From Struthio camelus (Eukaryota; Chordata; Aves; Struthioniformes; Struthionidae): a stretch of DNA of 64,000 nt. Positions within the stretch are counted from its first letter, which is position 1. The number at the start of each line of letters is the position of its first letter. Shown one piece after another: positions 12,401 to 22,100 of the stretch. The notes under the pieces were generated by a model. The model did not search any database, had not been told where the DNA came from, and was given only the letters and a program-made list of their open reading frames with translations. The stretch lies in NCBI RefSeq assembly GCF_040807025.1, contig NC_090942.1:62266911-62330910 (forward strand), in the 5' to 3' direction. A program made the translations under genes and the position numbers.

Positions 12401-15400
12401 ACTCTTTCACCACCAGTAAAAATTGATCTTTTACATGCCTGTCTTAATAGCAGAAGAGAATGAATGCATGAAAACAACATAAAAAACTTTCAGAAGTAAC
12501 CAGGGGTTGGGGGCACCAAGCATAAGACATTTTACAAAGCATCAGTTTAGAAGGCAGTGAGCATTTCACCTTCCAAGAATTCAGTCCTTTCTTGGGGCCA
12601 AACTTCATAGCAGAAACAGTGAGGCATCCAGAATCACCGGTCACTTTAACAACTGTTTATTTCCTACATTATGTAACTTCATTTTAATTGGATAACTCAT
12701 AGGTGGAAGAAATAAAAAAGATGAAAATTGGTGACCCACTTGATAGATCTACAGATCATGGTCCACAAAATCACAAAGCACATCTGGAAAAGCTGCTGCA
12801 ATATTGTGAAACTGGGGTAAAAGAAGGAGCCACTCTAGTATATGGAGGAAGACAAGTAAATAGACCAGGTAAAATACTATCCAAAGGTGTTTGGAATTCT
12901 TACACTTTAAATAAAATGTGATTGTCTCTATTGCATTAAACAAAGAGTAGCAGTATCGTAGAAACAGTACCAGGTAAGCCCAGGATGACACTTGAGAACA
13001 GGGCTTTGAACTCCCACGTTAAGAGAAGTTGTACAACTGAAGCGTAACATAGGAAGTTGACTCAGAATCCAGTCCTGTTATTTGTGGGGCACTAAGATCT
13101 TTTTTTACATCATTGAACTAGTAAGAGCCCTAAGTATAGTTGTGTCCAATTATATCAGCAAAACACTAAAGCTCTTTGAGGTACCTTGCTTGCAGAGTCA
13201 GCCTCAGGAATTACGGTCAAAAGCCTTTTTTTGCTATATAAAGAATGCTATGTTTGATGGGCAGGCATAAGAGCAAATATTTTCTTGTGGACATCTGTCG
13301 TGTATCAGTAATGAAGGAGAAACATTTGCATCTGTTTCAAAACATAATGATTGCATCCTCAAAGAAAATGAAAGAGAAAATTTGTAGCTATAGGAAATCA
13401 AATTTAATGAGAAATCTTATGGAAGGGGAAGGCAAAAATCTCAAAATATGTTGATTTTACCCACTAACACTCAAATACATTTACACATCCAGATGTAGGT
13501 GTAGAATCACTTTTGTGCAACACAGGGACAGCAAGGGATGCCAACTGTGAAGTCCTCACTGTAACTCCTGGGCTCTTCATTAGCAACGATGAACTAGTTT
13601 TTGGATTGGTCTTTTACACCTAATAGAAATCAACATCTGTCACAGGGGGGCCTTTTTTCCTTACTTCAGTCTCCATAAATCTTAGGCAAAGTTGCTGCCC
13701 ATCGTGTTTTTCCTTGCTTGGAACATACACATCTTTATGGCTACAGTGCTGTATACAGTCCTGTTGACACATTGTAACCTTCCTGCCTGAGTCTAGGGTC
13801 TTCCACTGGGAAGTCATCTGGCTGTGGAGCGCTGGCCTTCAGGTCTTGCTATGAACAACACTCGCTATTGCTGTGATCCGTATAGGCCATTTTTTTAACC
13901 CTTGTTCTGCTGTTTCTTTGGTGTTCACACACAGGCATTTCCATTCACGCTTCATTCCTATCAGTCTTAATATTTCTCTATTTCTCTTTCAACTCTCAAC
14001 ATGCCTATGACTTGGGCTCACCTCAAAGTATGGAAAAGAGATGGTCTGGACAATACAAACCGAGAAGTATTTTGTCCGTGCTCAAATGATGCCCTATCCT
14101 TTGTTTAGGTTTCTTCATGGAACCCACAGTATTCACAGATGTTGAAGATCATATGTATATTGCCCAGGAGGAGTCCTTTGGTCCTGTGATGGTAATTTCT
14201 AAATTTAAAAATGGGTATGTTCTCTTCTGGTTACTATTAGAAACTTTATTTCTTCATTTTCACTCCAAAAGTAAAAAACAATATAATCAAAATGTCCAGT
14301 AGTATGATTTTATTAAACCTTGTAAGACTAGGCTGAATCCTTACCTTCTCTTCCAGATAAAATTCTAAGTAAACACACTTTTGGGGGTCTCCTTCTCCAT
14401 GTCAATACAAAGTTAATGCTATAGCAGTGCAGTAGGGGATACTGTGCAACCCTAAATGCCACCTCTTAAAAACGTTTCATCGAATATTGAGTCTTATTTA
14501 CTGAAGGTGACATGATAATTGCAATAGCCTGATCAAATTACGTAACATGTATTTTTCCAATGGAACTGCTTATCCTTCTCGTTGTCACAAAGGACTGCAT
14601 AACATTGTTGTACGTTATGTAACACTGGTACATTCCTATTATAGATGGAAATTGCTCTTTAGGTTTTGTATAGTTTCCATTACAAATCATAGGAATGAAT
14701 TTTACACACAGATTAAATAAAAAACTTATATATGCATTTCATATATTTCCACCAAACTTCATTTTTCTGCAGTTTGAAAATCCAATTAAGGACTGACCAC
14801 ATAGACAACCCTTCACATCATGTATGATAAGCAATTATATTAGTGATAAGAGACGATATTAAGTTTTTTGATTTTTTTAAATTATTATGGATTTCCAAGC
14901 TATATGGAGATAAGATGCATATAGAAAATAGCACTCTAGACATGACCTGAAAAGATGTGTCACAACAGAAGTCTCAGTTTCAGCATTTATTCTCCACTAA
15001 CTTGTAAAGCAGGGCCAGTTTTTAGCAAACTAATTCGTAATCTGCTGCATAGCTCTGCTTTACAAGTATTTTTGTATTGCTCTGTTCCCCATCTTGTGCT
15101 GCAGCTGCACACAACTGGTATGCATAATGCAACTTTTCCTTTGATATTTCTCAGTGCAAATCTTAACCATTGAAATGCAGACTTACAAGCTTTACAAGTT
15201 TGAAGTAATGGTATGAATTTCCATAAATCTGACGGATTGATACACAGATTAGTACTTATTATTAAATGGTGTCCTTAAAGAAGCTAACTGCAGAGAAAAT
15301 GTATGAAATTGGAATTGACAGCGGAAGGCTGTTAACACTTGTTTATTTTACCTACCGGCAATTATATCAATTCTTTCTCCCCACAGGGATGTCGATGGAG

Positions 15401-16688
15401 TGCTAAGACGGGCAAATTCCACAGAATATGGTTTAGCTTCAGGAGTTTTCACGAGAGACATAAGCAAAGCTCTCTATATAAGTGAAAAGCTAGAAGCTGG
15501 AACAGTTTTTATTAACACATACAACAAAACTGATGTAGCTGCACCATTTGGTGGATTTAAACAATCTGGCTTTGGAAAAGATTTAGGTAAGTTTTTCAGC
15601 AGACAGTCCAAATCAATGAAAAAAAAAAAGCTTCCCTGTGAACAGCACAACTAGTATAATCTGAGGTATGGGTATGTGCCCTGCATCTCTTATAGTCCTC
15701 CAGTTGCAGTGAGCTAGATCCTCTCTGCTCCCATCCTTACGGAATCCTGCCTCAGTACCTCCAATTCACCCTTTCCTGCACGTTTCCTAAATACCTCGAT
15801 GGCACACAGAATATTCCTTTCCAATTCCTTTCAAAGTGATCAAATTACAGCTTGTCCAGAGCTGTGTACAGGCTACCAGCTGCCGTCAAGCAATGAAAGG
15901 TACAGGCCAAAGTCTCCTCTCCTTTCCCACAGAAAGGGCACTAACTTAGGTCTCTCCTCTAAGCTTGTAAGAACATGGAAAAGTCTTTCCTTTATTGTGC
16001 CTTAAAACATGATAGAAAATTGCCAATGGGCCCAGAGCAAAGCTGCATAAAACTTGTTTCTTTCAGAAAGCAGTTTAAAAAAAAAAAAACAGACCTAGTC
16101 TGTCAAAGAAGCTTTACAAGTCTGTACAGATCAAGCCCCATGGGAAAGAAAAGTTAAAGAGAAGTTTTTTCACAGTAACACAACAGATTTTCCCTTTGGA
16201 ATCTCTAACAAGTATCAAACATTTCCTGAAACTGAAGTGATTAATATTATTAGGGGAAAAAATAGAAAAAAAGTAATAATCTTCATACAGAATCTATACT
16301 TAGAGACTTAACATACTCTAGACAAACCAAACTTCAACTTCCACTATAAGCCACAACAGCCATCTGGAAATTGCTGCCGTTCAATCGTACACAGGTAGCT
16401 CTCCCTTTTTAAATTCCACCTCCGTTTTCTTTCCACATTTGTTGGCTTTGGCCTCTCCTTGTCAAACCAGTTCTGTCAATCTCAGCAGGAGGGTAAGTTA
16501 ATCAGTTTGTCATTATTCCTTAAGGACTCAAAATACTGGCTAGTGTTGTGAATTTTTGTAATATGGCTAAAGGTTGAGAACGTTCTCTCATTTTAGCTGC
16601 TGTTCTAATTGGTTGATATTGTGCTTTTACAGGTGAAGAAGCTCTTCATGAATATCTTAGAACCAAGGCTATCACTGTGGAGTATTAA
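277..16688 (+). CDS. ALDH1L2: ALDH1L2, mitochondrial 10-formyltetrahydrofolate dehydrogenase (3' part, 17 spliced exons, 5' end outside window)
   Basis: The enzyme oxidises 10-formyl-THF with NADP+ and water to THF, CO2 and NADPH in mitochondria. Seventeen exons join in frame to 660 residues and a stop; the vertebrate protein is about 923 residues, so roughly 263 N-terminal residues (targeting peptide and most of the formyltransferase domain) lie upstream. Numbering from the first residue here: end of the hydrolase domain 1-60; acyl-carrier-like domain ~72-160 with motif [13 protein letters not shown], whose serine (codon 2220-2222) is the expected 4'-phosphopantetheine site; ALDH domain ~178-660. 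The ALDH domain shows [12 protein letters not shown], the NADP-binding FTGSTPTG, the general base Glu in VSLELGG (10323-10325) and the nucleophile Cys in GENC (11893-11895). The 34-residue spacing between Glu and Cys equals that in ALDH1L1. ALDH1L1 is the alternative, but the sequence and the NOPCHAP1/SLC41A2 neighbourhood favour ALDH1L2. No frame damage is seen. Confidence 0.96.
812..937 (+). CDS. ALDH1L2: ALDH1L2 exon: linker and start of carrier domain
   Basis: Acceptor TTTTTCAG, donor GTAATT. 42 codons, phase 0 at both ends. It contains [17 protein letters not shown] and the acidic helix [14 protein letters not shown] that opens the carrier domain. Confidence 0.93.
2145..2236 (+). CDS. 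ALDH1L2: ALDH1L2 exon: carrier domain with phosphopantetheine serine
   Basis: Acceptor ATTATTAG, donor GTAAAC. 92 bp, ending in phase 2. It encodes [20 protein letters not shown] followed by [10 protein letters not shown]. The second serine of GASS (2220-2222) is the family's prosthetic-group site, which is needed to pass the formyl group between domains. Confidence 0.93.
3009..3156 (+). CDS. ALDH1L2: ALDH1L2 exon: end of carrier domain
   Basis: The acceptor ATCTTTAG restores the split Arg codon. 148 bp ending at VVDY in phase 0. The donor is GTCAGT, with C at +3; reading through meets a stop within five codons, and joining to 3912 gives VVDY-VLKNVNN, the same length as the human protein. 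It contains [14 protein letters not shown]. Confidence 0.9.
3912..4031 (+). CDS. ALDH1L2: ALDH1L2 exon: start of aldehyde dehydrogenase domain
   Basis: Acceptor CACTCTTAG, donor GTGAGT. 40 codons, phase 0 both sides. It includes [20 protein letters not shown] and TINPTDGS, the N-terminal strand region of ALDH folds. Confidence 0.93.
5195..5322 (+). CDS. ALDH1L2: ALDH1L2 exon: ALDH domain
   Basis: Acceptor TTGTCACAG, donor GTATGT. 128 bp ending in phase 2. It encodes [20 protein letters not shown] and the following [11 protein letters not shown] helix. Confidence 0.93.
5323..7459 (+). other. ALDH1L2 largest intron in window
   Basis: 2.1 kb intron. It contains open frames of 60-100 codons without codon bias or recognised domains, and a probable old MIR-type SINE remnant at about 6835-7035. 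Nothing else was recognised. Confidence 0.7.
6832..7040 (-). repeat. Possible MIR-like SINE remnant
   Basis: On the + strand, CAGATGGATAACTGAGGCC, then after a gap AATTTGTCCAAGTTCAGACAG and a trailing CTGAGCTAGGAC. This follows the remembered reverse complement of the MIR 3' region (cagatgagga-aactgaggc, gacttgcccaaggtcacacag, gagctgggat). It is highly diverged and interrupted. Confidence 0.35.
7460..7610 (+). CDS. ALDH1L2: ALDH1L2 exon ending at a GC donor
   Basis: Acceptor GGTTAAAG. 151 bp encoding [16 protein letters not shown] through [12 protein letters not shown]. It ends CAG|GCAAGT, a GC-AG intron donor that otherwise matches the donor consensus. No GT nearby keeps the frame, and the join to 8344 gives [10 protein letters not shown] as expected. 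Confidence 0.92.
8344..8414 (+). CDS. ALDH1L2: ALDH1L2 exon: short ALDH exon
   Basis: Acceptor CTTTTAG (partner of the GC donor), donor GTAAGC. 71 bp, ending in phase 2. It encodes [17 protein letters not shown] and TKKEPI plus a split Gly. Confidence 0.93.
8521..8626 (+). CDS. ALDH1L2: ALDH1L2 exon: PWNYP cofactor-site segment
   Basis: Acceptor CACCTTCAG, donor GTAAAA. The preceding intron is only 106 bp. It encodes [20 protein letters not shown] and [14 protein letters not shown]; the PWN and KPA motifs belong to the NAD(P)-binding pocket. Confidence 0.94.
9080..9167 (+). CDS. ALDH1L2: ALDH1L2 exon: ALDH Rossmann region
   Basis: Acceptor TCCACTTAG, donor GTAAAA. 88 bp ending in phase 1. 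It encodes [20 protein letters not shown] and GVINILPGS. Confidence 0.94.
9945..10038 (+). CDS. ALDH1L2: ALDH1L2 exon: FTGST nucleotide-binding loop
   Basis: Acceptor CCCAATAG, donor GTATTC. 94 bp, ending in phase 2. It encodes [20 protein letters not shown]; the FTGSTPTG loop binds the cofactor. Confidence 0.94.
10292..10388 (+). CDS. ALDH1L2: ALDH1L2 exon: catalytic glutamate
   Basis: Acceptor TTTTTTCCAG, donor GTAAGG. 97 bp. It encodes [20 protein letters not shown]; the Glu of LELGG at 10323-10325 is the general base of the family. Confidence 0.95.
11857..11955 (+). CDS. ALDH1L2: ALDH1L2 exon: catalytic cysteine
   Basis: Acceptor CCTGATCAG, donor GTAAGA. 33 codons, phase 0. It encodes [20 protein letters not shown]; the nucleophilic Cys of GENC is at 11893-11895. 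Confidence 0.95.
12703..12868 (+). CDS. ALDH1L2: ALDH1L2 exon: ALDH C-terminal half
   Basis: Acceptor AACTCATAG, donor GTAAAA. 166 bp ending in phase 1. It encodes [20 protein letters not shown], then [18 protein letters not shown] and YGGRQVNRP. Confidence 0.95.
14109..14214 (+). CDS. ALDH1L2: ALDH1L2 exon: EESFGPV segment
   Basis: Acceptor TTGTTTAG, donor GTATGT. 106 bp. It encodes [20 protein letters not shown] and [13 protein letters not shown]-(E/S)-FGP is a hallmark ALDH motif near the active site. Confidence 0.94.
15387..15586 (+). CDS. ALDH1L2: ALDH1L2 exon: ALDH C-terminal region
   Basis: Acceptor CCCCACAG, donor GTAAGT. 200 bp ending in phase 1. It encodes [20 protein letters not shown], then [20 protein letters not shown] and KQSGFGKDL, typical of the ALDH oligomerisation and substrate-site region. 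Confidence 0.95.
16633..16688 (+). CDS. ALDH1L2: ALDH1L2 last coding exon with stop
   Basis: Acceptor GCTTTTACAG. It encodes [18 protein letters not shown] and TAA at 16686-16688. The C-terminus ends where the vertebrate protein is expected to end. Confidence 0.95.
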
Positions 16689-17185
16689 AGTAACAGTCTC
16701 ACTTGGAAAGTAAACTGTCCCGAGTTTTAGTCTTAAGGACTCCATGAAGCACTTAATACAATGCCCAGGATATGCTGTCCAAAGTGGTACAACTAACAGA
16801 ACAAATGCACCCAATCCATGGAGAAATTTATATAAATCAGGTCCAAATCTTAGTCTCACTGAAAGATGAAAGCATGTGGCAGTTAATCTGAAGTTACTTA
16901 AATTATCCAGCAACAGTAACAGTTATTAGCACAACTGAAGAATGTGTTCTCACATGCCTACTTTTTTATTTGTGTGAACATAATATTTACATGATCATTT
17001 TAAATCTTTAATCGTAAGGCTTCTCTCAAAGTTGAACTAAAATATGTATATTACGCCGTTTTTGCTAAAAACTGGTTCAAGTTTTACAGTAGCAATTAAA
17101 CATTCTGCTCTGGTGATTCTTCAGCAGTACAGAAAACCTTCGTGCCATAAGAAGTAAATAAACGCAAGAAAGTGCACTTACTATG
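16689..17185 (+). other. ALDH1L2: ALDH1L2 3' UTR with poly(A) signals
   Basis: After the TAA there is no further coding potential. ATTAAA at 17095-17100 and AATAAA at 17157-17162 are candidate cleavage signals, giving a 3' UTR of roughly 0.5 kb. The end point is inferred; a longer form is possible. Confidence 0.5.
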
Positions 17186-18116
17186 ATCTTTGTATAGTAC
17201 ATACAGAGTTCAACATTGGTGTTAAACTATGCATATCAAGCTAAAATTACTTAAAATATTTTCTATCTTTTTGTTGATATGGAATGTGTGATCTGCCTGC
17301 AATTTGAAAGGTGGTTACATTAACAGATTAAAATCACTTTTTGTGTCTGTGCACGTGGCCTGTTATGACTGTTTTATAGAGAATATTTATTCATATTTCA
17401 TACTTCAATTTTTTTCTAATCTCTGGGGAAATCACCGAGTCATCAAAAATGACTGAGTTAAGACACTAGACTTCAAACGTTTTTTCAATTTGAATAGAAG
17501 CTTTTCATACAGATCAAGACCCTATCTAACAAACTAAGCCTACTTAAAACTGCTTGCTCTTCTTAAGAGTACAGCTCCACCCAAAGCTTAACCTGATCTA
17601 CGGCCTGCCATCAAGAATAGAAGTCCCAGCCCTTGCTTCCCAACCTTGCCATCCTCCAAAACATTCAATGATTTAATCAGATAATCACAGTAAACCATGC
17701 CCTCCTCCCAGTTTTAAGAATCCATACTGTGAAAGGAAGACAACCAGAATCCTTGTTATTTCCTATCCCAATTATTCCATAAACAGATCTTAAAAGAAAA
17801 TTCAAGATTTAGTGAGAGTCAAAAAAAATGTATAATTAATTGCAGGTTTCAAGTCATGATGTTTGAAGTTTAATATTTGAGCAAATACAGTATAGAAATT
17901 CTTATTTTAATGGTGTAGAAAATACAAAGTTCCTTTAAGAAACAAATGATGATGTCCAGGAGCATCACAGATACTTCTGAAATGCAAAACGATCTCTAAG
18001 GTAAATACAACAGTCCAAATCATTGCTTTTTATCAATCTGAGGTAAGCATGAATGACACATACTCTCACTGACTATGATTCCACAACTGTTCCAAGCTAA
18101 TCTAAATACAGGTCTT
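17186..18116. other. Short intergenic gap between convergent genes
   Basis: About 0.9 kb between the probable poly(A) sites of ALDH1L2 (+) and NOPCHAP1 (-). AT-rich, with no ORF or repeat that I recognise. Real 3' ends may narrow or close the gap. Confidence 0.5.
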
Positions 18117-19003
18117 TTTATTCTTCTGGAAAGGACAATTATCAACAAAATTGAGAGGACGGAAGTATATGGCAGGGAAAGTGGGAGATGAGAAGTGAGG
18201 TTTAAAGCAATTGCAACACCACAGAGATAGACTTGACCCTTTAAGCTCTGAGGGTATCTACACTACAGCCACAAACATTATTGCTGATACAAGCTAGTTT
18301 AGGGAATAGCAGCAATCTACCCGTAGCAATACAAAGCTCAGTGCAGGCCAAGAAAACCAAGAGAGTTCGCTGAACTTTCTCTTGAGTCATGGCTGGTTAA
18401 AATGCTGCCCTCACCCATGTCACCTTATCCTGAAATGACCTCAGTCACTGCTTCAGTGTACAGCAGTTACTATCATGACTGCAACGGAGACATACCTCAA
18501 ATGTACTTTAAAATAATGTTTAATATTGAAGACATGTACATAACATTTCACTTCAGAGGACACTGAATTTAGAAAACAAAGCTTTTCTCTTAGTTATCTC
18601 CTCTCTCTCCTTTAGGCAAACGCTCTTTCTACCACACTCCAGAGACCTTTTCCAACAAGGCAACAGGCCAAGGATTCTACTTCTTAACTAGCTCTGCAGC
18701 ATACTTTTCTGCTCAAGTACCTCACTTCCAGCTGCTTTCTTAGTCTGACTTCCTGGTGAAGCTCACTTCCATGTCATTTGAGGAATAAGACAGTAATTCT
18801 TCAGAGGTGTAGTTTGCCTCAGAACTACAAGAAAACAATCGTCCAAGTGTTTGGACACCACATTCTCAACCATATAAACTACAGCGTTTCCCATGATCCT
18901 GGTGGATGTCGCACTGGGAAACAAGGTAGTTTAAAGGTCAAGTCTTCAAAGTCACAAAGCATGATTTGTTCAAAAAAAAAAAAAAAGTAAAACACAAAAG
19001 GAT
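18117..19003 (-). other. NOPCHAP1: NOPCHAP1 3' UTR (probable)
   Basis: Downstream of the - strand stop. Candidate poly(A) signals read on the - strand are ATTAAA (18519-18524) and AATAAA (18117-18122). The stretch also carries a MITE-like element (18250-18498) and an A run at 18972-18986. The extent is inferred only from the hexamers. Confidence 0.4.
18250..18498. mobile_element. MITE-like DNA transposon remnant with terminal inverted repeats
   Basis: It begins GAGGGTATCTACACTACAG and ends with the reverse complement of GAGGTATGTCTCCGTTGCAG, so the ends are an imperfect inverted repeat about 20 bp long enclosing 249 bp. Ends resembling 'tatgtctacactgca' are common in non-autonomous DNA transposons of turtles, crocodilians and birds (recalled, not searched). 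No target-site duplication is evident and there is no ORF. Confidence 0.5.
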
Positions 19004-19186
19004 TTACTCATTCACTTTGCTGTCCAAAATTTCTATTTTGCCCTTTTCTCCCTTTTGTTTAGGAAACTTAATGTTGTCTATTGTCACTTCATCAGTTGTA
19101 CAGTCATCTTCAGATTCTGAGTCATCTTCTGAGATTGATATGTCTTCGTCCGTATCAGAACCACTCAATTCAACTAAAGCCACGTT
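19004..19186 (-). CDS. NOPCHAP1: NOPCHAP1 coding exon 4 with stop
   Basis: Acceptor TTCTCCAG, stop TAA at 19004-19006 (- strand). 60 residues: NVALVELSGSDTDED, a serine/acidic run, then TTDEVTIDNIKFPKQKGEKG and KIEILDSKVNE. Confidence 0.94.
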   Translation of the reverse strand, partial: NVALVELSGSDTDEDISISEDDSESEDDCTTDEVTIDNIKFPKQKGEKGKIEILDSKVNE

Positions 19187-22100
19187 CTGGAGAAAAAAAT
19201 AAAAAAGACCTTAAGTTAACATATTATACATTTTGATATAGCAGCTATCATTTGATTAAAACATAAAGCAAACAGATAAACTGCCCTACCACCATAAGAA
19301 AACTCCACAAGCACAACTAGAAAGACTTTTAGGGTCTTCTGGCATTATAAACAAAAAAAATAACGAACACATCTCTAATATTTTTAAAGTGTAATTATTA
19401 AGCAGTAAAGCTTAATAATTAAGCAGTAAAGCTTAATAATTAAGCAGTAAAGCTTAATAATTAAGCAGTAAAGCTTAATAATTAAGCAGTAAAGCTTAAT
19501 AATTAAGCAGTAAAGCTTAATAATTAAGCAGTAAAGCTTAATAATTAAGCAGTAAAGCTTAATAATTAAGCAGTAAAGCTTAATTAGTAAGCAGGTTAAA
19601 GCTTAATAATTAAGCAGTAAAGCTTAATTAGTAAGCAGGTTAAAGCAAGCAGTAAAGCTTAATTAGTAAGCAGGTTAAAGCAAGCAGTAAAGCTTAATTA
19701 GTAAGCAGGTTAAAGTGTAACCATTAGCAGAGAGCTGAACATAGCTGAACTCAGGTAATCTAAATCAGATATTTCAACTGATGAGTGGAGGCATCAAAGC
19801 TGTCATTTTCAATGAAGAATTCAAACCAAACCTTTTAATGCATAAAGGATCATAATATGTATACAAACATATGTGTTATTTATTAATATAATTCCTATCT
19901 TACAATCTAGTAAGAGTCATGGTACTAAAACTACTGTAAAACAGCAAGTCAGCTAGACCACCATGACATTTTTTAAAGCAAAAGTGATCATATACTTCCA
20001 TTTGCAGTACCATGATTTTTGAGGTATTCTTTTCTCTCTGAAAACATTTGTCTTAAACTGATGATCCTCACCTCAGAAACTTCTCGCATGCTGCAAAGCA
20101 ACATACAGGAACTGAGATATTAGTAAATTTCTTCAGTGATCTGCAAATAGCATTATGCTATTAAGCACCAGGTCTCTTAGCTTATTTGGTTATTATAAAG
20201 CCAAGACACCTGTCAGGCGCTGTCAAATAAAAAACTTTTCTGTCCAAGTTACTCACTCCACTTGAGCATATTAAAACAAACAATTGTCAAGCTCTGCTTT
20301 GTCTTTTCACTCTTTATTTGGAATTCTTTCAACCAATACCGGTGCTGGAAAACTTGTAGATTGTATCCAACTTGCATGCTATAAGAACTCTGAATCCAAC
20401 CTGTGGCCAGTAAGTTGTTCGGACACCTCACAGACCAATCCCAGGCTGCCCTATTTCTTGCAAGTCTGCAGACCAGAAGGCACTTTTCTGGGACAGACAA
20501 TCTTCCAGCCATATGGTTAGATACATGCACATATCACAGCCGTTTCATTTTGGAATTTTCTTAAGTGAGCACACGGCTGCAGCATTCCAGTTAACAAGAG
20601 AAAGGGAATATTGATGCAAATATAAATAAATAGACAAATACAAGCCCTAAAGACATTAATGACTTTGTTAACCCAAGACCTATACCCAGACCTAAAAATA
20701 CCTACAAAGAACAGCTGAAAGCAAGTTACTACTCTTAGCCTTTCAATTTGCAGATTTCAGACTAAAATGGTAAAGACTTAGCCTTAACTACCAAACTAGT
20801 TCATTCTAAGGCTAGAGAATTATTCTAACCCTATCTCAATTTACTTTATGAGATCAAAAATATAGTACATGCTTACCATTTCTATAACTTTTTCTGTTGC
20901 ACTGTCTAGATTTTCAATATCAAACTGATGAGCTGGTGCTGTTACCATTCTTCTTCTTAGCTCATCATTTGCATGTGCCATCTGTGGTAGAAAGCTCTGT
21001 ACTCTGTCCAAAACTAAAACAGGAATAATTTTTATAAATAATTATAACATAAAAGCGTGTGTGATATACACATTTACACATTTATGTATGTGTGTATATA
21101 TATACACATATACACACATATATACACAGATACGTTAATTTATACAGTTACACTACCAAAATCTGAACGTCAAAACAGATTCCATTTCAATTTCCAATTG
21201 TCTACCATATTTAAGATTTTTAAAAAGAAGGAATTTATTACAATATTCAATTTCCCAAGATGTAAACTGCAAAACAATTTAGAGTCTATTAGTCAGCACA
21301 TGGTTCAGTAAGAAATCACTTAACAATTCAATTTGGATTCTTAAAATGTGGCTAGTTTAAAGAAAACTTGCTCGCAAATCCCCTTGTTTTAAAAATAGTA
21401 TAGTATAGTATTTCTCAAGAGTGCTCTTGAGAAATTTCAACATCAGCATTATCTCAAATGGAAATAAGATGTCCTTCTTTCTCCGTTCTTAAACTATAGA
21501 CTGAAAGAAGATGGAAAAACTGGCTACAGCGCAAGTGTCATAGGTGTCATGCTGCCACACAAAAGAAAGCAATACGGTATCAACAGGGGGCTCTGAAATT
21601 AAGACAGTGGAAAACACTAGGTCAAAACATAAAGCACTTATCCTCTGCAGAAATCTCTCTCTCAACTCGGTGGGACTTCCTAACCATTTTAAGATGGTCA
21701 CTGTCACTAAGAGAATTGCACCCATTTCCCTTCCACAGAGAAAGGGAGTATCTTCGCCTCCTTCCAAAATTTCTCCAGACAGTCTTTCCCCTACACATAG
21801 CAGATGATCCAATCTCTAGTTTTCTCTCCCTGTTAAGTAGAATTGTACTATCCTGAACAAGCTCTGCAGAAGTCTAACAGGTATAGCCTACTTACTGACT
21901 TCTTCCTAAAGACTTATATCCAAGGAAGAACTTGGTATGATAGAGTAATTCATTCTTCTATTACTTTTTAAAACTCAGCTCAATGTCAAAAAAAAAAAAA
22001 AAACCAGTAATAACAATGTAAATTTTAAACAAAATGCTTTTATAGCAGCAAATATTCTATACTGACAAATTACTTCTGAAGATAGATTAGAAGACCAATA

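Larger units (their letters stand above)
10389..15386 (+). other. ALDH1L2 introns around the catalytic exons
   Basis: The introns 10389-11856, 11956-12702, 12869-14108 and 14215-15386 are AT-rich and contain only short open frames. I recognised no RNA gene, nested gene or clear repeat in them. Confidence 0.6.

Noticed and set aside
16605-16913. 102-codon - strand frame over the ALDH1L2 last exon and 3' UTR
   Set aside because: Antisense shadow of a real exon without support of its own.
19397-19715. CRISPR-like array
   Set aside because: Units are contiguous with no variable spacers, and the locus is an intron of a vertebrate gene.
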